DNA of 64,000 nt from Oscillospiraceae bacterium (GCA_003514385.1 DOQR01000006.1:1-64000), one strand, 5' to 3'. Shown: positions 16,365 to 25,495, numbered from the stretch's first letter. The notes: generated from the sequence alone by a model not told the origin. A program made the numbers and translations.

Positions 16365-17611
16365 AGGTCGTTCTCCTCTCCCGGAACGGTTATCAGCAGC
16401 GCAAAGCGTGGCTTGTATGCGGTATACATCTCGCCGCCCGCCGCTTCTATGCTGCGGCGCAGGGAAGACAGCCCGCTCCCCTCTTTTATCGGCTCTGTGG
16501 GCACGGCGCCGTTATTCGTCACGGTGATATCATAAAAACCGTTGCGCTCGGCAATGCGGATATATATTTCCGTGCCGCCCGCGTGTTTTATGCAGTTTGT
16601 CACGCACTCCCTCGCAACGGCGACGGTCAGCTCCTCGGCTGTGGAATCGGGAGGCAGATAACCCTGCACTTTCACTTTCACGCCGAGTGTTTCCGCCGTC
16701 TGTTTCACTTCGTCCATCGTGCCGTGCGGTTTGGCGCGGTCGCTCTTGAGCACGCCGACAGCCTCCTGCAGAGCCTCGATTTTTCTCTCCGTATCCTCGC
16801 CGCTGCCGATTATATCACGGATAGTGAGCAAACTTCTGCCGATGGTGTCATGGATATATATTTTCAGGTCAAGACTCTCTTTCTCTTTGATGTCGTCCGC
16901 CATGCGCTCGTACATCTTCCGAAGCTTGCGGTTGACCTCTTTCAGCTCTGCGTTGATTTTCATCTGGCGCAGGTTACCGTTATAAAGCTCGGTGACATTG
17001 TGCGCCGTCATCTGCTGCCAGCGGTTGCTGCCATCAACGGTGATGTTCTGCGTGCGGAACTGCCAAACGGTATTATCCGGCAGTATATAGCAGCCGTCCT
17101 TTACCGCGACGGTTTTATCGGGCCGTTCCAACGCATCCTCCAGATCCTTTGCAATCTGCAGCTCGTGACCGCTCAGTGCAAACGACAGGCGGCGCATACG
17201 GTTGTTGCACAGGATCATGCGCCCGTCCGGGTCGGCGAAGCAGATACCCATCGGGAGCTTGTCGGTCGCCTCTTTGATCGAGGACGGCGAAAGCTCGCTT
17301 CTGCGGCGGCGATACTCGCGCGGAAAAGCTATTGCAAAATGCAGCGCTGCAAGTACAATCACGGCGGCGAAAATCAGCCACGGCGCGCCGAGCAAAAACG
17401 CGTCTTTACCCTCGTAGGGGTCGCCCCGGGTCACCGAGAGAAGAAGAGTCAACAGAATCACAAAGTGAACGGCGCAGGGCAGACTGCGCAGGGGCATCCT
17501 GCTCCTTATTGTCTGATACAAAAGCAGTCCCAGCTCCAAAACCGCCTCGCAGAAAAGCAGGAGCGGTATCACCGTCTGCCAAAAAACGGAGAGGGAAGAA
17601 AATGCACTCAT
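16361..17611 (-). CDS. Sensor histidine kinase, LiaS/NarX-like class
   Basis: 416 residues. Three hydrophobic segments lie in the first 100 residues. A PAS-like region (about 115-210) contains MGICFADPDGRMILCNNRMR. A coiled-coil region follows, then the phospho-accepting H254 in LKIYIHDTIGRSLLTIRD. The ATPase domain has the N box ECVTNCIKHAGG (N339) and a G box with GSGLSSLRRSIEAAGGEM. The layout is that of kinases paired with NarL/LuxR regulators. The gene overlaps both neighbours by 4 bp, so three proteins are translated together. GGAGG upstream of the ATG. Confidence 0.9.
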   Translation of the reverse strand: MSAFSSLSVFWQTVIPLLLFCEAVLELGLLLYQTIRSRMPLRSLPCAVHFVILLTLLLSVTRGDPYEGKDAFLLGAPWLIFAAVIVLAALHFAIAFPREYRRRRSELSPSSIKEATDKLPMGICFADPDGRMILCNNRMRRLSFALSGHELQIAKDLEDALERPDKTVAVKDGCYILPDNTVWQFRTQNITVDGSNRWQQMTAHNVTELYNGNLRQMKINAELKEVNRKLRKMYERMADDIKEKESLDLKIYIHDTIGRSLLTIRDIIGSGEDTERKIEALQEAVGVLKSDRAKPHGTMDEVKQTAETLGVKVKVQGYLPPDSTAEELTVAVARECVTNCIKHAGGTEIYIRIAERNGFYDITVTNNGAVPTEPIKEGSGLSSLRRSIEAAGGEMYTAYKPRFALLITVPGEENDL

Positions 17612-19266
17612 TTTGCGGCACCTCCCTCCGGACAGAATACAATATGCTGATATCCGTCCTCCGCCTCATATTGAGTGCTGAATTTATCGGCAAGTGCCGA
17701 CAGATTTGCTTCGCACTGCACATTCAGCGACAGACGAAGATAGCCGACATCCGCAAGGCTCACCTGAATGCTTTTCAGGCTTTCAAGGTCGGTTTCAATA
17801 GCAGTCTCATAAAAATCAAACACCGCCGCGGCATCTTTGCCGGAGAGCATGGAAACAGCGGGGTCTATGTAGAGTGTGCTGCGCACATCCAATAATTTCA
17901 GCGTTTGAAGTGACTCGGAAAAAGCGCGCTCCAGCTCGCCGACCGATACTTCGTAGTCGCGGTCGGTCAGGAGCGTCAGATGCTTGCGGCGTTTGATATA
18001 ACTGCACAGCACAGCAATCTCGGCGAGCAAAACTTTTGCCCGCTCGGGGTCGGATTTTGATTTTTTCTGATATTCCCCGGTCAGCTCGGATATGCGGTCG
18101 ATCTGACGCTGGGTCGCCGACTGCAGCAGATCGTAGAGGCGGTTCTGTTCCTCCACCTTGCGGTGCTTCGCCTCGCGCTTGTATTCATATCGCAGAAGAT
18201 CGTTTCTCTCGCCGAGCTCCTCCGCAAGGCTCTCCGACTCCGCCTTGACAGCGAGCAGCGCAGACATATCCTCCGTCCAAACGGCATAGCCGCCGCTTAT
18301 AGGCATGGCGTGAACTGTCAGCCCGTTCTTTCTTGTCACGGGGCTTTGCAGAGCCTTTTTCATGTCATGTTTCGGAATAGCTTCCGTGTTCAGCGCCGCA
18401 TAGCGAATATTAAAATTTCTGTCTGTAATTTCCGCGGAGGTGCCGACGGAAGATGCGAACAAGTCGGCATAGCGACTGTTTGAATGGATATAGCCGCAGG
18501 CAATGCAGGCTTCAAAGCAGAGCATATACATAAAGCTCTGAAACGCGGTAACATCGCCGAGCGCAGCCTTCACCCACTGCACGCCGGAATAGCTCAGCGC
18601 GAGATAGCTCAGCGACACCGCCATCGGGATAGCGGGCCACAGATGCCGCCTGCCGTTTTTCATCCGGCATTTGAATATCATAACGACAAGCGCCGCCACC
18701 GCGCAGGCCACCTGCCAGCCTATAACGGCGAAATATCCGAAGCCGTAGCCGTGGTTCGTATCCGACCACACGGCAGCATCTACAGGAAAGGTGAAAACAA
18801 ATTGATGCAGATCGTTTGTCAGCACGAGCGCAAGCAGCGTGCCGGAAACGAGCCACAGAGCCGCAGTCGCTCTCGGCAGGCGGTAGGAGTCGGGTTTACC
18901 GAGGGATATGGCGATAAGCAGCGCGAGCATGGGCACAAACAGCATCGGCAGATAGAATAGATACCACAGATACCGCATTGCATCGGGCTGCCAGAAGATA
19001 AAATACTTCGCCGAGCGGAATGTGAACCAGAGAATTATCAGCACCGACACGGCAGTCAGATAACGTCCGACCTGCCTTTGCACAATACGCTGGCGCACGG
19101 AAAGTCCCCATGCGGCATAAAGGCCGATATAGATAAAGCTGCGCAGATAAGAAAAAAGTGTGGGATAAAAATCACCCCTGCCGACAAGGCGGAACGAATA
19201 TGCCAAAATGACGGCGAGTACTACAATGCCGCTCGTCAGAAATTCTTTTTTTCTCCTGTCCGTCAT
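17608..19266 (-). CDS. Multi-helix membrane sensor-like protein without kinase motifs
   Basis: 552 residues. Seven or eight transmembrane helices lie in residues about 10-265, the arrangement of the histidine-kinase N-terminal 7TM region. A small PAS-like stretch (about 270-330) and a long charged coiled coil (about 335-420, AEELGERNDLLRYEYKREAK) follow. A C-terminal domain of about 130 residues resembles the kinase ATPase fold but shows no conserved His, N box or G box. It may be a sensor that controls the separate kinase encoded next. RBS AAAGGAGG. First gene of the three-gene signalling operon, with its own promoter upstream. Confidence 0.8.
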   Translation of the reverse strand: MTDRRKKEFLTSGIVVLAVILAYSFRLVGRGDFYPTLFSYLRSFIYIGLYAAWGLSVRQRIVQRQVGRYLTAVSVLIILWFTFRSAKYFIFWQPDAMRYLWYLFYLPMLFVPMLALLIAISLGKPDSYRLPRATAALWLVSGTLLALVLTNDLHQFVFTFPVDAAVWSDTNHGYGFGYFAVIGWQVACAVAALVVMIFKCRMKNGRRHLWPAIPMAVSLSYLALSYSGVQWVKAALGDVTAFQSFMYMLCFEACIACGYIHSNSRYADLFASSVGTSAEITDRNFNIRYAALNTEAIPKHDMKKALQSPVTRKNGLTVHAMPISGGYAVWTEDMSALLAVKAESESLAEELGERNDLLRYEYKREAKHRKVEEQNRLYDLLQSATQRQIDRISELTGEYQKKSKSDPERAKVLLAEIAVLCSYIKRRKHLTLLTDRDYEVSVGELERAFSESLQTLKLLDVRSTLYIDPAVSMLSGKDAAAVFDFYETAIETDLESLKSIQVSLADVGYLRLSLNVQCEANLSALADKFSTQYEAEDGYQHIVFCPEGGAAK

Positions 19267-19308
19267 GCCTTTCCTCCTTTTTATGCGCAGTGTGTTCCCT
19301 CAAGTCAC

Positions 19309-19337
19309 ATCATAGCATAAAATTTCGAGTTTCTCAA
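19309..19337 (-). promoter_or_regulatory. Promoter of the sensor/kinase/regulator operon
   Basis: Minus strand: TTGAGA, 17-bp spacer, TATGAT with TGC in front (extended -10). It lies about 45 bp before the sensor gene ATG. Confidence 0.6.
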
Positions 19338-19382
19338 CTGCTTATATTTTGATATTTCAACATACAAATCCGCAGTCAAACG

Positions 19383-19423
19383 CAAAGACACGCAAAGACA
19401 GTGCCTGTCCTCGCGTGTCTTTG
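19383..19423. terminator. Hairpin terminator after the phosphoesterase relic
   Basis: 11-bp perfect stem CAAAGACACGC/GCGTGTCTTTG with a long loop, and a T-rich run on the plus side. On the minus strand it follows the phosphoesterase gene, but the T-run there is weak. Confidence 0.5.
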
Positions 19424-19433
19424 ATTTTATATA

Positions 19434-20780
19434 TTACGCATCAATCTCTATGCAGTCTTTGCTCTGCGCACCCCAGGAGTCGAGCGCATATATTTTATAA
19501 TTGTGCTTTTGCCCGTCCGATTTGAGCGTCAGCTCAACCGTTTTGCTCATGCTGCCTATGCCGTTATAGTAATCGCTGAAGAAGAGCTTCTCTTCTTTAC
19601 CGTCAATGACCACTTTGTATGAATGAACAAAATCATCATCTGCCGCGGCGGCAAACGACAGCGTTATTGAATCCTTGCCGGTCTTGGCGCTGCACGCCGT
19701 GTCGGTGATGACAGGCGCGCTGTTCTTCTCTTTTCTGCTCTCAAAGGCGTATCTCCCGTCGTTCTTATACGGCAGCGGCAGAGTCCAGAGCATATTGCTT
19801 TTCTGCTCCGTGCCAAGATTTGTGTCGTCGAAGCTCATCCTGTGAATTTTGACTTCGCTATTTGTAAACTCCAATATGTATCCCATAGGGTTTGCCTCGG
19901 GGTTCGGCGGGATCGATCCGTTTTCCTTGCCGACTTCAAGCTCCGTATATGAAAGCGACTGCGTAGACAGAACAGTATAATCACCCTGCCATATCGATCG
20001 CTCGTCAAGAATCGAATAGTGGCTGTGTCCGCTGAAAATGACTGCGTTTGGATATTTTGACATAACTTCGTTCAGCGAACTGTCGCCCCAGTCCTCGCTG
20101 CCGTAGCAGGTGTCTTTGGGCTGGTTGTGCGTCATAACAAATATAGGCTTGTCCGGCGTATCCTTGCTCGCCTTTTCAAGCTCGCGGGCGAGCCATTTTG
20201 ATGTCAGCTTATATCCGCACGACATACTTCCGTTATTCGGCGACGCGCCGATAAAATGATATCCGTTTACAACATAATGAGTCCACGGCGACTGTCCCAA
20301 AGCCTTTTCGAAAGATCTTATATGATCGCTTGCGGAAAGGTCATTTTCGCCCCAATAGTCGTGATTGCCCATAATCGTTTGGATTACGGGCTTATCCTCG
20401 CCAAACACCTCGTCAATCACGCTTTGATATGTTTTAAATGCAAAGTACGAACCCTCGTCACCGATATCGCCCGCAAACAGGATCATACCAACACCGTTGT
20501 TTTTCAGTTCGGTTAGCGCGGTTCTGAGATGGCGGACATATAGATCGTTTTCTTCAAGCTTTTTTCGTTCGGCGGCAGCTGAGTGTCGGAGATAATACCT
20601 ACTCTAAAGATATCTCCGCCCGCAGTAAACTTTTTAAATTCTGCTTTCTCTATAATGACTTTATCATCAAAAGAACAAGGCAATCAAAATCACTCATGCT
20701 ATAATAACTAAAACAACAGGCAAAATATCCGTTATAACTTTTCTCGGTATGCTTTTGTCACTATTAAAGATATTCTGCAA
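19434..20780 (-). pseudogene. Calcineurin-like phosphoesterase, disrupted
   Basis: The open part (stop at 19434, from about 20486) keeps most metallophosphoesterase motifs: GDIGDEG, GNHDYW, THNQPK and GHSHY, then a C-terminal beta domain. The N-terminal part lies upstream in other frames: a membrane anchor (VITDILPVVLVIIA, interrupted by TGA, then VILIALFF), a frame change near 20665, KFTAGGDIFRVGIISDTQLP carrying the first metal motif, and a second frame change at a run of six A residues (plus-strand T-run 20560-20565). There one missing base, or a -1 slip, restores LEENDLYVRHLRTALTEL. With a stop and two shifts it is most likely dead. The 5' limit is approximate. Confidence 0.75.
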
Positions 20781-20887
20781 ATTCCAAAGCTGTCAGCACA
20801 AGCTATTGATAATATATCATTGAAATCAGGAAAAAGTCAATAGGTGTTGAAGCAGGCGTAAACACAAATAATAATCACATAAAAATC

Positions 20888-20915
20888 CCGCCGGCTTATT
20901 TTGCACAGCCGGCGG
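20888..20915 (-). terminator. Rho-independent terminator of the bile salt hydrolase gene
   Basis: 9-bp stem CCGCCGGCT/AGCCGGCGG followed on the minus strand by GATTTTTATG, 8 bp past the gene's stop codon. Confidence 0.85.
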
Positions 20916-20922
20916 AAATTTT

Positions 20923-21897
20923 TTAATTTTGCTGCAAAATATCTTCTTTATCGAGCATCGGGTATTTGACAAGTGACGCCGAATCGAGGTTTTCACGGTG
21001 CATATCGACCGCGGTGATACGGCGGTTATTATATGTCGTGTAATAATACACGCCCTTGTCCGCGTTGAAGCAGGAGGTATATATCGTTATCTCATATTTT
21101 CCCTCCGCGACCTCGCAGCAGCCGCGCACCTGCTCTACAGCTCCGAGGATATGAAAGAACTGTCCGACGCTCTCCTCTTCCGTGCTGCCGGAGAGCGAAT
21201 TGAGCTTCGTGAATGCGGCTCTGACGAATCTCGACATTGAAGACAAATCGCCCGGCAGACCGAGTCCGCCCATTCCGCGGCTGTATGTGCCGAGGTCGAG
21301 ATTGTTTGAAAAGCTGTTTTGGGGCTGCTTCGGCGAGAGATTCATATAGTTGTTGAGATTAAACATCTGCATATCAAACGGCGGCTCGTTTGTGAGAACT
21401 CCCGGGGCGTTGTCGTATATTTTAAGCCCGCTCTCGGTCGGCTCGACCGTTATCGCGCCGCTCTTGTCCGCGATTATCCAGTGCATTTTCGCCGCAGGAT
21501 AGCGGCTGTCGAACGTTGTGCCGACAAGATTTATTTTTTCTATCGCGCTGCGAGCCTGCTCAATGGTCGCGTATTGACTGAGCACCCACGGGATGAACTC
21601 AAACTGCGCGATGTTCTGCTTGCCGTCCTGCGGCTCTGCATAATGCGCGCTGACAGCGAAGTTAAGCCCCGCCATGCCGAGCCCCTTTTCGTTTACCGCG
21701 TCGTAGTACATCGGATATCCGTCCGAGACATGAGCCGTGCCGATTATAGCATAGTGCTCGTCTGTTCTGCCGCCGTGGCGGAACTCGAGCGGGAATCTGC
21801 GCGGCATCACGGTTATCTCCTCGCCGTAAGAGAACTCATAGTCAAGCGTCCTGCCCATATAAAAATCATCGGTTTTATAAGTTGCTGCCGTACACAT
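20923..21897 (-). CDS. Bile salt hydrolase (choloylglycine hydrolase, Ntn family)
   Basis: 324 residues starting MCTAATYK, so that Cys2 becomes the N-terminal nucleophile once Met is removed. By position it matches the catalytic set of C. perfringens CBAH-1: C2, R16 (GRTLDYE), D19, N79 (AGLNF), N170 (GVLTN) and R223 (SRFVR). It cleaves glycine or taurine from conjugated bile acids in the cytoplasm; a penicillin V acylase role is the alternative but the AGLNF and LGLPGDLSSMSRF context favours bile salts. Residues 206-208 (SRG) lie in the loop said to set amino-acid preference. GGGAGG precedes the start; a single-gene unit with its own terminator. Strong hint of a gut habitat. Confidence 0.9.
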   Translation of the reverse strand: MCTAATYKTDDFYMGRTLDYEFSYGEEITVMPRRFPLEFRHGGRTDEHYAIIGTAHVSDGYPMYYDAVNEKGLGMAGLNFAVSAHYAEPQDGKQNIAQFEFIPWVLSQYATIEQARSAIEKINLVGTTFDSRYPAAKMHWIIADKSGAITVEPTESGLKIYDNAPGVLTNEPPFDMQMFNLNNYMNLSPKQPQNSFSNNLDLGTYSRGMGGLGLPGDLSSMSRFVRAAFTKLNSLSGSTEEESVGQFFHILGAVEQVRGCCEVAEGKYEITIYTSCFNADKGVYYYTTYNNRRITAVDMHRENLDSASLVKYPMLDKEDILQQN

Positions 21898-21991
21898 AAT
21901 AAGCCTCCCTAAAGTTTCTTCTGCAATTATAATTATAGTATACCTGTTTGCCGAAGTTGTAAACATAATGAAAAATATCTGAAAATTTAAA

Positions 21992-22026
21992 ACCGCCGCG
22001 GGCACTTTTCTGCGCTTCGCGGCGGT
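21992..22026 (-). terminator. Rho-independent terminator of the aminotransferase gene
   Basis: 9-bp stem ACCGCCGCG/CGCGGCGGT, then TTTAAATTTT on the minus strand. Confidence 0.8.
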
Positions 22027-22030
22027 ATGT

Positions 22031-23197
22031 TTATCTTTTGGCTATCTTTTTTCTGATATCGCTCAGGCGGTTGAGTGCTTCATACAGCGTCTCGTCTTTC
22101 TTTGCGAAATGCAGGCGGATAAGGCTGTTCACGGGCTCGCGGAAAAAGCTCGAACCCGGCACTGCGCCGACTCCGACATCACGCGCGAGGACATCGCAGA
22201 ACTCTAAATCCGACTCGAAGCCGAACTCCGAAATGTCGAGCATCACATAATACGCGCCCTGCGGCACGGTGTGTTTTATCCCGATATCATTGAGTCCCTT
22301 TATAAATAAATCGCTCTTTGCGGTGTACTTTTCTCTTAGATCATCGTAATATTCGTCCCCGAATCGAAGCCCCGTGACCGCCGCCTCCTGAAGCGGAGCC
22401 GCCGCGCCGACGGTCAGGAAGTCATGCACTTTCTTCGCGACTTCAATGATATTCGGCGGTGCGATAATATAGCCCAGCCGCCAGCCGGTTATCGAATATG
22501 TCTTTGACAGCGACGAGCAGGAAATCGTGCGCTCCCACATTCCGGGGAGAGTGGCAAAATACACATGCCTGTTCGGCGCATAGACTATGTGCTCGTAGAC
22601 CTCGTCCGTGATGACAAAAGTATCATATTTTTCGGCTAAATCGGCTATAAATTTCAGTTCATTATATGTAAAGACCTTGCCGCACGGATTCGACGGGTTG
22701 CAGAGTATAAGCGCCTTGGGGTGCTGTTTGAACGCTGCCTCCAGCTCGTCGGGATTAAAATCAAACTCCGGCGGATAGAGCGGCACATATATAGGCTGAG
22801 CGCCCGAAAGAATCGCGTCCGCGCCGTAGTTTTCATAGAAAGGCGAGAAAACAATCACCTTGTCACCCGGGTCGGTCACGGTCATCATTGCCGCCATCAT
22901 CGCCTCGGTGCTGCCGCAGGTGACGACTATTTCCGAATTGGGGTCGATGCTCCTGCCCATGAACTTCGACTGCTTCTCGGCGAGCGCCTCTCTGAAATTC
23001 TGTGCGCCCCAGGTTATCGAATACTGGTGATAGTCCTCGTGCGCGACCTCGGCAAGGCGGTCGAGGATTTCTTTGGGCGGATCAAAATCCGGGAATCCCT
23101 GCGACAGATTGACTGCTCCGTACTGCAGCGAGACGCGCGTCATTCTGCGGATGACCGAATCGGTGAAATTTTCTGTTCTGCCGGAAAGTTCAGGCAT
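22031..23197 (-). CDS. Class I PLP-dependent aminotransferase
   Basis: 388 residues, fold type I, subgroup I-alpha. The evidence is CGSTEAMMAAMMTVTDPGD, the NPSNPCGKVF motif (Asn168), D198-E-V-Y201 and the PLP lysine K232 in SSLSKTYSITGWRLGY. It transfers amino groups between amino acids and 2-oxo acids in the cytosol. The N-terminal NLSQGFPDFDPP is typical of kynurenine/methionine-type aminotransferases, but substrate cannot be read from sequence. RBS GGGGGAG 6 nt upstream. It has its own promoter-like TTGCCC-18-TATAAT upstream and a terminator downstream. Confidence 0.88.
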   Translation of the reverse strand: MPELSGRTENFTDSVIRRMTRVSLQYGAVNLSQGFPDFDPPKEILDRLAEVAHEDYHQYSITWGAQNFREALAEKQSKFMGRSIDPNSEIVVTCGSTEAMMAAMMTVTDPGDKVIVFSPFYENYGADAILSGAQPIYVPLYPPEFDFNPDELEAAFKQHPKALILCNPSNPCGKVFTYNELKFIADLAEKYDTFVITDEVYEHIVYAPNRHVYFATLPGMWERTISCSSLSKTYSITGWRLGYIIAPPNIIEVAKKVHDFLTVGAAAPLQEAAVTGLRFGDEYYDDLREKYTAKSDLFIKGLNDIGIKHTVPQGAYYVMLDISEFGFESDLEFCDVLARDVGVGAVPGSSFFREPVNSLIRLHFAKKDETLYEALNRLSDIRKKIAKR

Positions 23198-23273
23198 GTT
23201 TTCTCCCCCTAAATGCTGCGTTTTGGAATATTATACCGCAAGTCTGGCCGCTCGGGCAACCGACAAAACAAAG

Positions 23274-23302
23274 AAAAGCAGCCGGGAAAGCCGACTGCTT
23301 TT
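23274..23302 (-). terminator. Rho-independent terminator of the lipase-like gene
   Basis: Minus-strand stem AAAAGCAG...CTGCTTTT extended by CGG/CCG, followed by CTTTGTTTTG, 17 bp after the lipase-like gene. Confidence 0.75.
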
Positions 23303-23318
23303 GTATACTTTTTCTGTT

Positions 23319-24575
23319 TTACTTCGCGTTGACAATATCGATCTGGTTCATATAGAGGTCGATATAGCTCTCGGTCTTTGAGCCGAGCAGAGTGCTGTGG
23401 TTCGCGTTCTCCACAACGGGATAGACATACCACACGCCGCGCTCATATGCGCCCTTGTGGTCAACGATAAATTCGTGCTTCTCGCCCTCGGGATAGAGTG
23501 CGCTCTTGACAGGCACCGCGCCGTCGTTTCTGAGCCAATCGCCCTCGAGCTTGACGCCGTCAACCGTTATTCCGGCTATGTGGCCTATAAGCCAGCCCGT
23601 GCCCGCCATGCTGCCGAGCACATCGGTCGGGTTCTGGAATCTGCCGTCCGCCGAAGGCTCCGTGCCGCAGCAGGCGTAGGAGAAATAATATACGTTCTCA
23701 ACAGCGCCTATCTTGGCGTTGAGCTCCTGCGCGCCGTGAAGCGTGAGGTCGTAGAGGCAGTTATCGTTCGAGAGGGCATAGTTCAGAATGCCACAGAGAT
23801 TGAAGCTCGCCCTGCCTTCGCCGGGAGCGCGGGTCAGACCGAACTGGTCGAGCTTGAGGTCAAGGTAGTTGCTGCCCGCCATACCCGCGACATTGGCAAT
23901 CATAGCGGCGATATACTCGCCGTGATAAACGGCAATGCCGAAATTCGCGCTGACGGTGCCGTTATGCGGCGCCGCTATCGAGATAACGGAGTTTACATAA
24001 TCGCCCTTTCCGCCTTTGAAGAACTCGGAGACATCGCCGCCCGCCGCGACCTCTTCGGGCGCGCCGTTAGCGAGAATATAGGTGAAGAGTCTCGTCGTTG
24101 CGCCGCCGAACGAGTGGCCGAAGAGATTTATTTTTATAATATTTCCGTCCCTGTCGGTCTTTCCGAAGGTATCTATGAGCGCCTTTCCGACATATGATCG
24201 GCCGTAGCGCGCATGGTTATGCTCTGCGGAGTGAGCCGCGCCGTAGTCAACGACCGTACCCGCAAGCTGGGCATAGAGCTCGCAGGCTCTGTCCCACGCG
24301 CTGCTCAGCGGGCCGACGGAGGCCGCGTGGCAGTCGTATCCGCGGGCATTGAGCGACTTCATCAGATCCTCTTTATACTGCATACCCCAGTATGGCGTGA
24401 CGGAGTTAAGCTTGTCGTTGTCTCCGTAGCCGAGGATGCCGTGGACGAAGATGCAGGGATATTTGTAAGAATCGGCCTTTGCGTCGGCAAATGCAAGGGA
24501 AACTCCCGCGCTGAAAACAAGAATCAGAGCGAGCAGCAGGCTTGCCGCGCGTTTAAAGATGTTGCGTTTTGTCAT
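23319..24575 (-). CDS. Secreted lipase-like alpha/beta-hydrolase
   Basis: 418 residues with a signal peptide (MTKRNIFKRAASLLLALILV...SLAFA). The mature enzyme has the oxyanion segment YPCIFVHGILGYGD near residue 40 and the nucleophile elbow LFGHSFGGATTRLF. Its catalytic His is probably in VVENANHSTLLGS near the C-terminus. The overall plan resembles the secreted lipases of staphylococci and Geobacillus (family I.5/I.6), which also have GHSxGG and a late His. The ATG at 24575 is set by AGGAAG. It stands alone between a terminator and the GNAT gene. It is distantly related in motif order to the three hydrolases at 57.5-62.8 kb. Confidence 0.85.
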   Translation of the reverse strand: MTKRNIFKRAASLLLALILVFSAGVSLAFADAKADSYKYPCIFVHGILGYGDNDKLNSVTPYWGMQYKEDLMKSLNARGYDCHAASVGPLSSAWDRACELYAQLAGTVVDYGAAHSAEHNHARYGRSYVGKALIDTFGKTDRDGNIIKINLFGHSFGGATTRLFTYILANGAPEEVAAGGDVSEFFKGGKGDYVNSVISIAAPHNGTVSANFGIAVYHGEYIAAMIANVAGMAGSNYLDLKLDQFGLTRAPGEGRASFNLCGILNYALSNDNCLYDLTLHGAQELNAKIGAVENVYYFSYACCGTEPSADGRFQNPTDVLGSMAGTGWLIGHIAGITVDGVKLEGDWLRNDGAVPVKSALYPEGEKHEFIVDHKGAYERGVWYVYPVVENANHSTLLGSKTESYIDLYMNQIDIVNAK

Positions 24576-24677
24576 TGTTTCACTTCCTGTGTTATTTTTT
24601 AAAGCCACAGAAATATTAGCATAAAACGGCGCTGCTTTCAATATTTAATCGAAAAATTATGTTAGGAACACATAAAA

Positions 24678-25433
24678 TTATTTTCCGCCGTCCGAAAGCT
24701 TTTTCAACGCACGCTCGTCAAGGAGGTTCACCGTGACGAATTTTCCGCCGCAGAACACCGCCCAGTTATTGAAAACGCTGGGCAGATTCTTCGCCTTTTC
24801 GAGCGAATCGACCTCGATAAAATCGGCGTCTATTCCGTTTTCTTCGCAGAATTTACGGTTCGACTCGATGCGCCCGGGGATAAACGGGCATTGGGCGTCA
24901 TAATAGACGGTCAGTTTTTTGCTGTCTATTGACTCTCTCTTCGCGTTTTCGGCAAAGCGCGGCTTTGTTCCGTCGAAAGATAATGCCAGCAGCTCATAGC
25001 CGTTCTCTGTCTCATCGACCGTCTCGAATCCGAACTTCTTCGCAAACGACTGGTCGGAGAGCCACGCTTTCTGCTTCTTCGCGCCGAGCATACAGACTCC
25101 GGATTTGCCCTGAGCCTTTGCGTCGGCAATGCAGGATTCCATCAGCCGTCTGCCGTAGCCCTTGCCCTTGTTCTCGCTCAGAACCCAAAGGCAGTATATA
25201 TAGATGTAATTGTCGCCGACTATCGGCACCCACGCGCTCTCGAGCGGCGCATATTCAATGAACACGCACGCCTTTTCGTCGAGCTTTCTGAAAACATGCC
25301 CCTCACCAAGGCGGTCTCTGAGCCACGCGCGCTTTTTCTCGACGCCCGGGTGCGGCTTCTTCGTGCGGATGATGCAGCAAAGATGCTCGCTGGCGATATT
25401 CTCGGGTGTGATATCGATAAATCTGTCAGACAT
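24678..25433 (-). CDS. GNAT acetyltransferase with C-terminal YoaP-like domain
   Basis: 251 residues. The N-terminal GNAT domain (about 1-150) has the acetyl-CoA loop LSENKGKGYGRRLMESCIAD. The C-terminal YoaP-like domain (about 165-245) has KLTVYYDAQCPFIPGRIESN, a thioredoxin-like CxxxP-type site with one Cys, and ends DERALKKLSDGGK. The pair is found in B. subtilis YoaP; the acetyl acceptor is unknown. The start is set by GGAGGG which follows directly on the T-run of a terminator hairpin, so expression may depend on read-through from lexA. Confidence 0.85.
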   Translation of the reverse strand: MSDRFIDITPENIASEHLCCIIRTKKPHPGVEKKRAWLRDRLGEGHVFRKLDEKACVFIEYAPLESAWVPIVGDNYIYIYCLWVLSENKGKGYGRRLMESCIADAKAQGKSGVCMLGAKKQKAWLSDQSFAKKFGFETVDETENGYELLALSFDGTKPRFAENAKRESIDSKKLTVYYDAQCPFIPGRIESNRKFCEENGIDADFIEVDSLEKAKNLPSVFNNWAVFCGGKFVTVNLLDERALKKLSDGGK

Positions 25434-25453
25434 AATGCCCTCCAAAAAAATTA

Positions 25454-25486
25454 AGCCGGCGCAGACATAGAACACCTGCACCGGCT
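25454..25486 (-). terminator. Terminator between lexA and the GNAT gene
   Basis: 11-bp stem (AGCCGGTGCAG/CTGCGCCGGCT, one G-U pair) then TTAATTTTTTT on the minus strand. It starts 10 bp after lexA; its T-run touches the Shine-Dalgarno of the next gene. Confidence 0.85.
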
Positions 25487-25495
25487 GTGCGCAAA

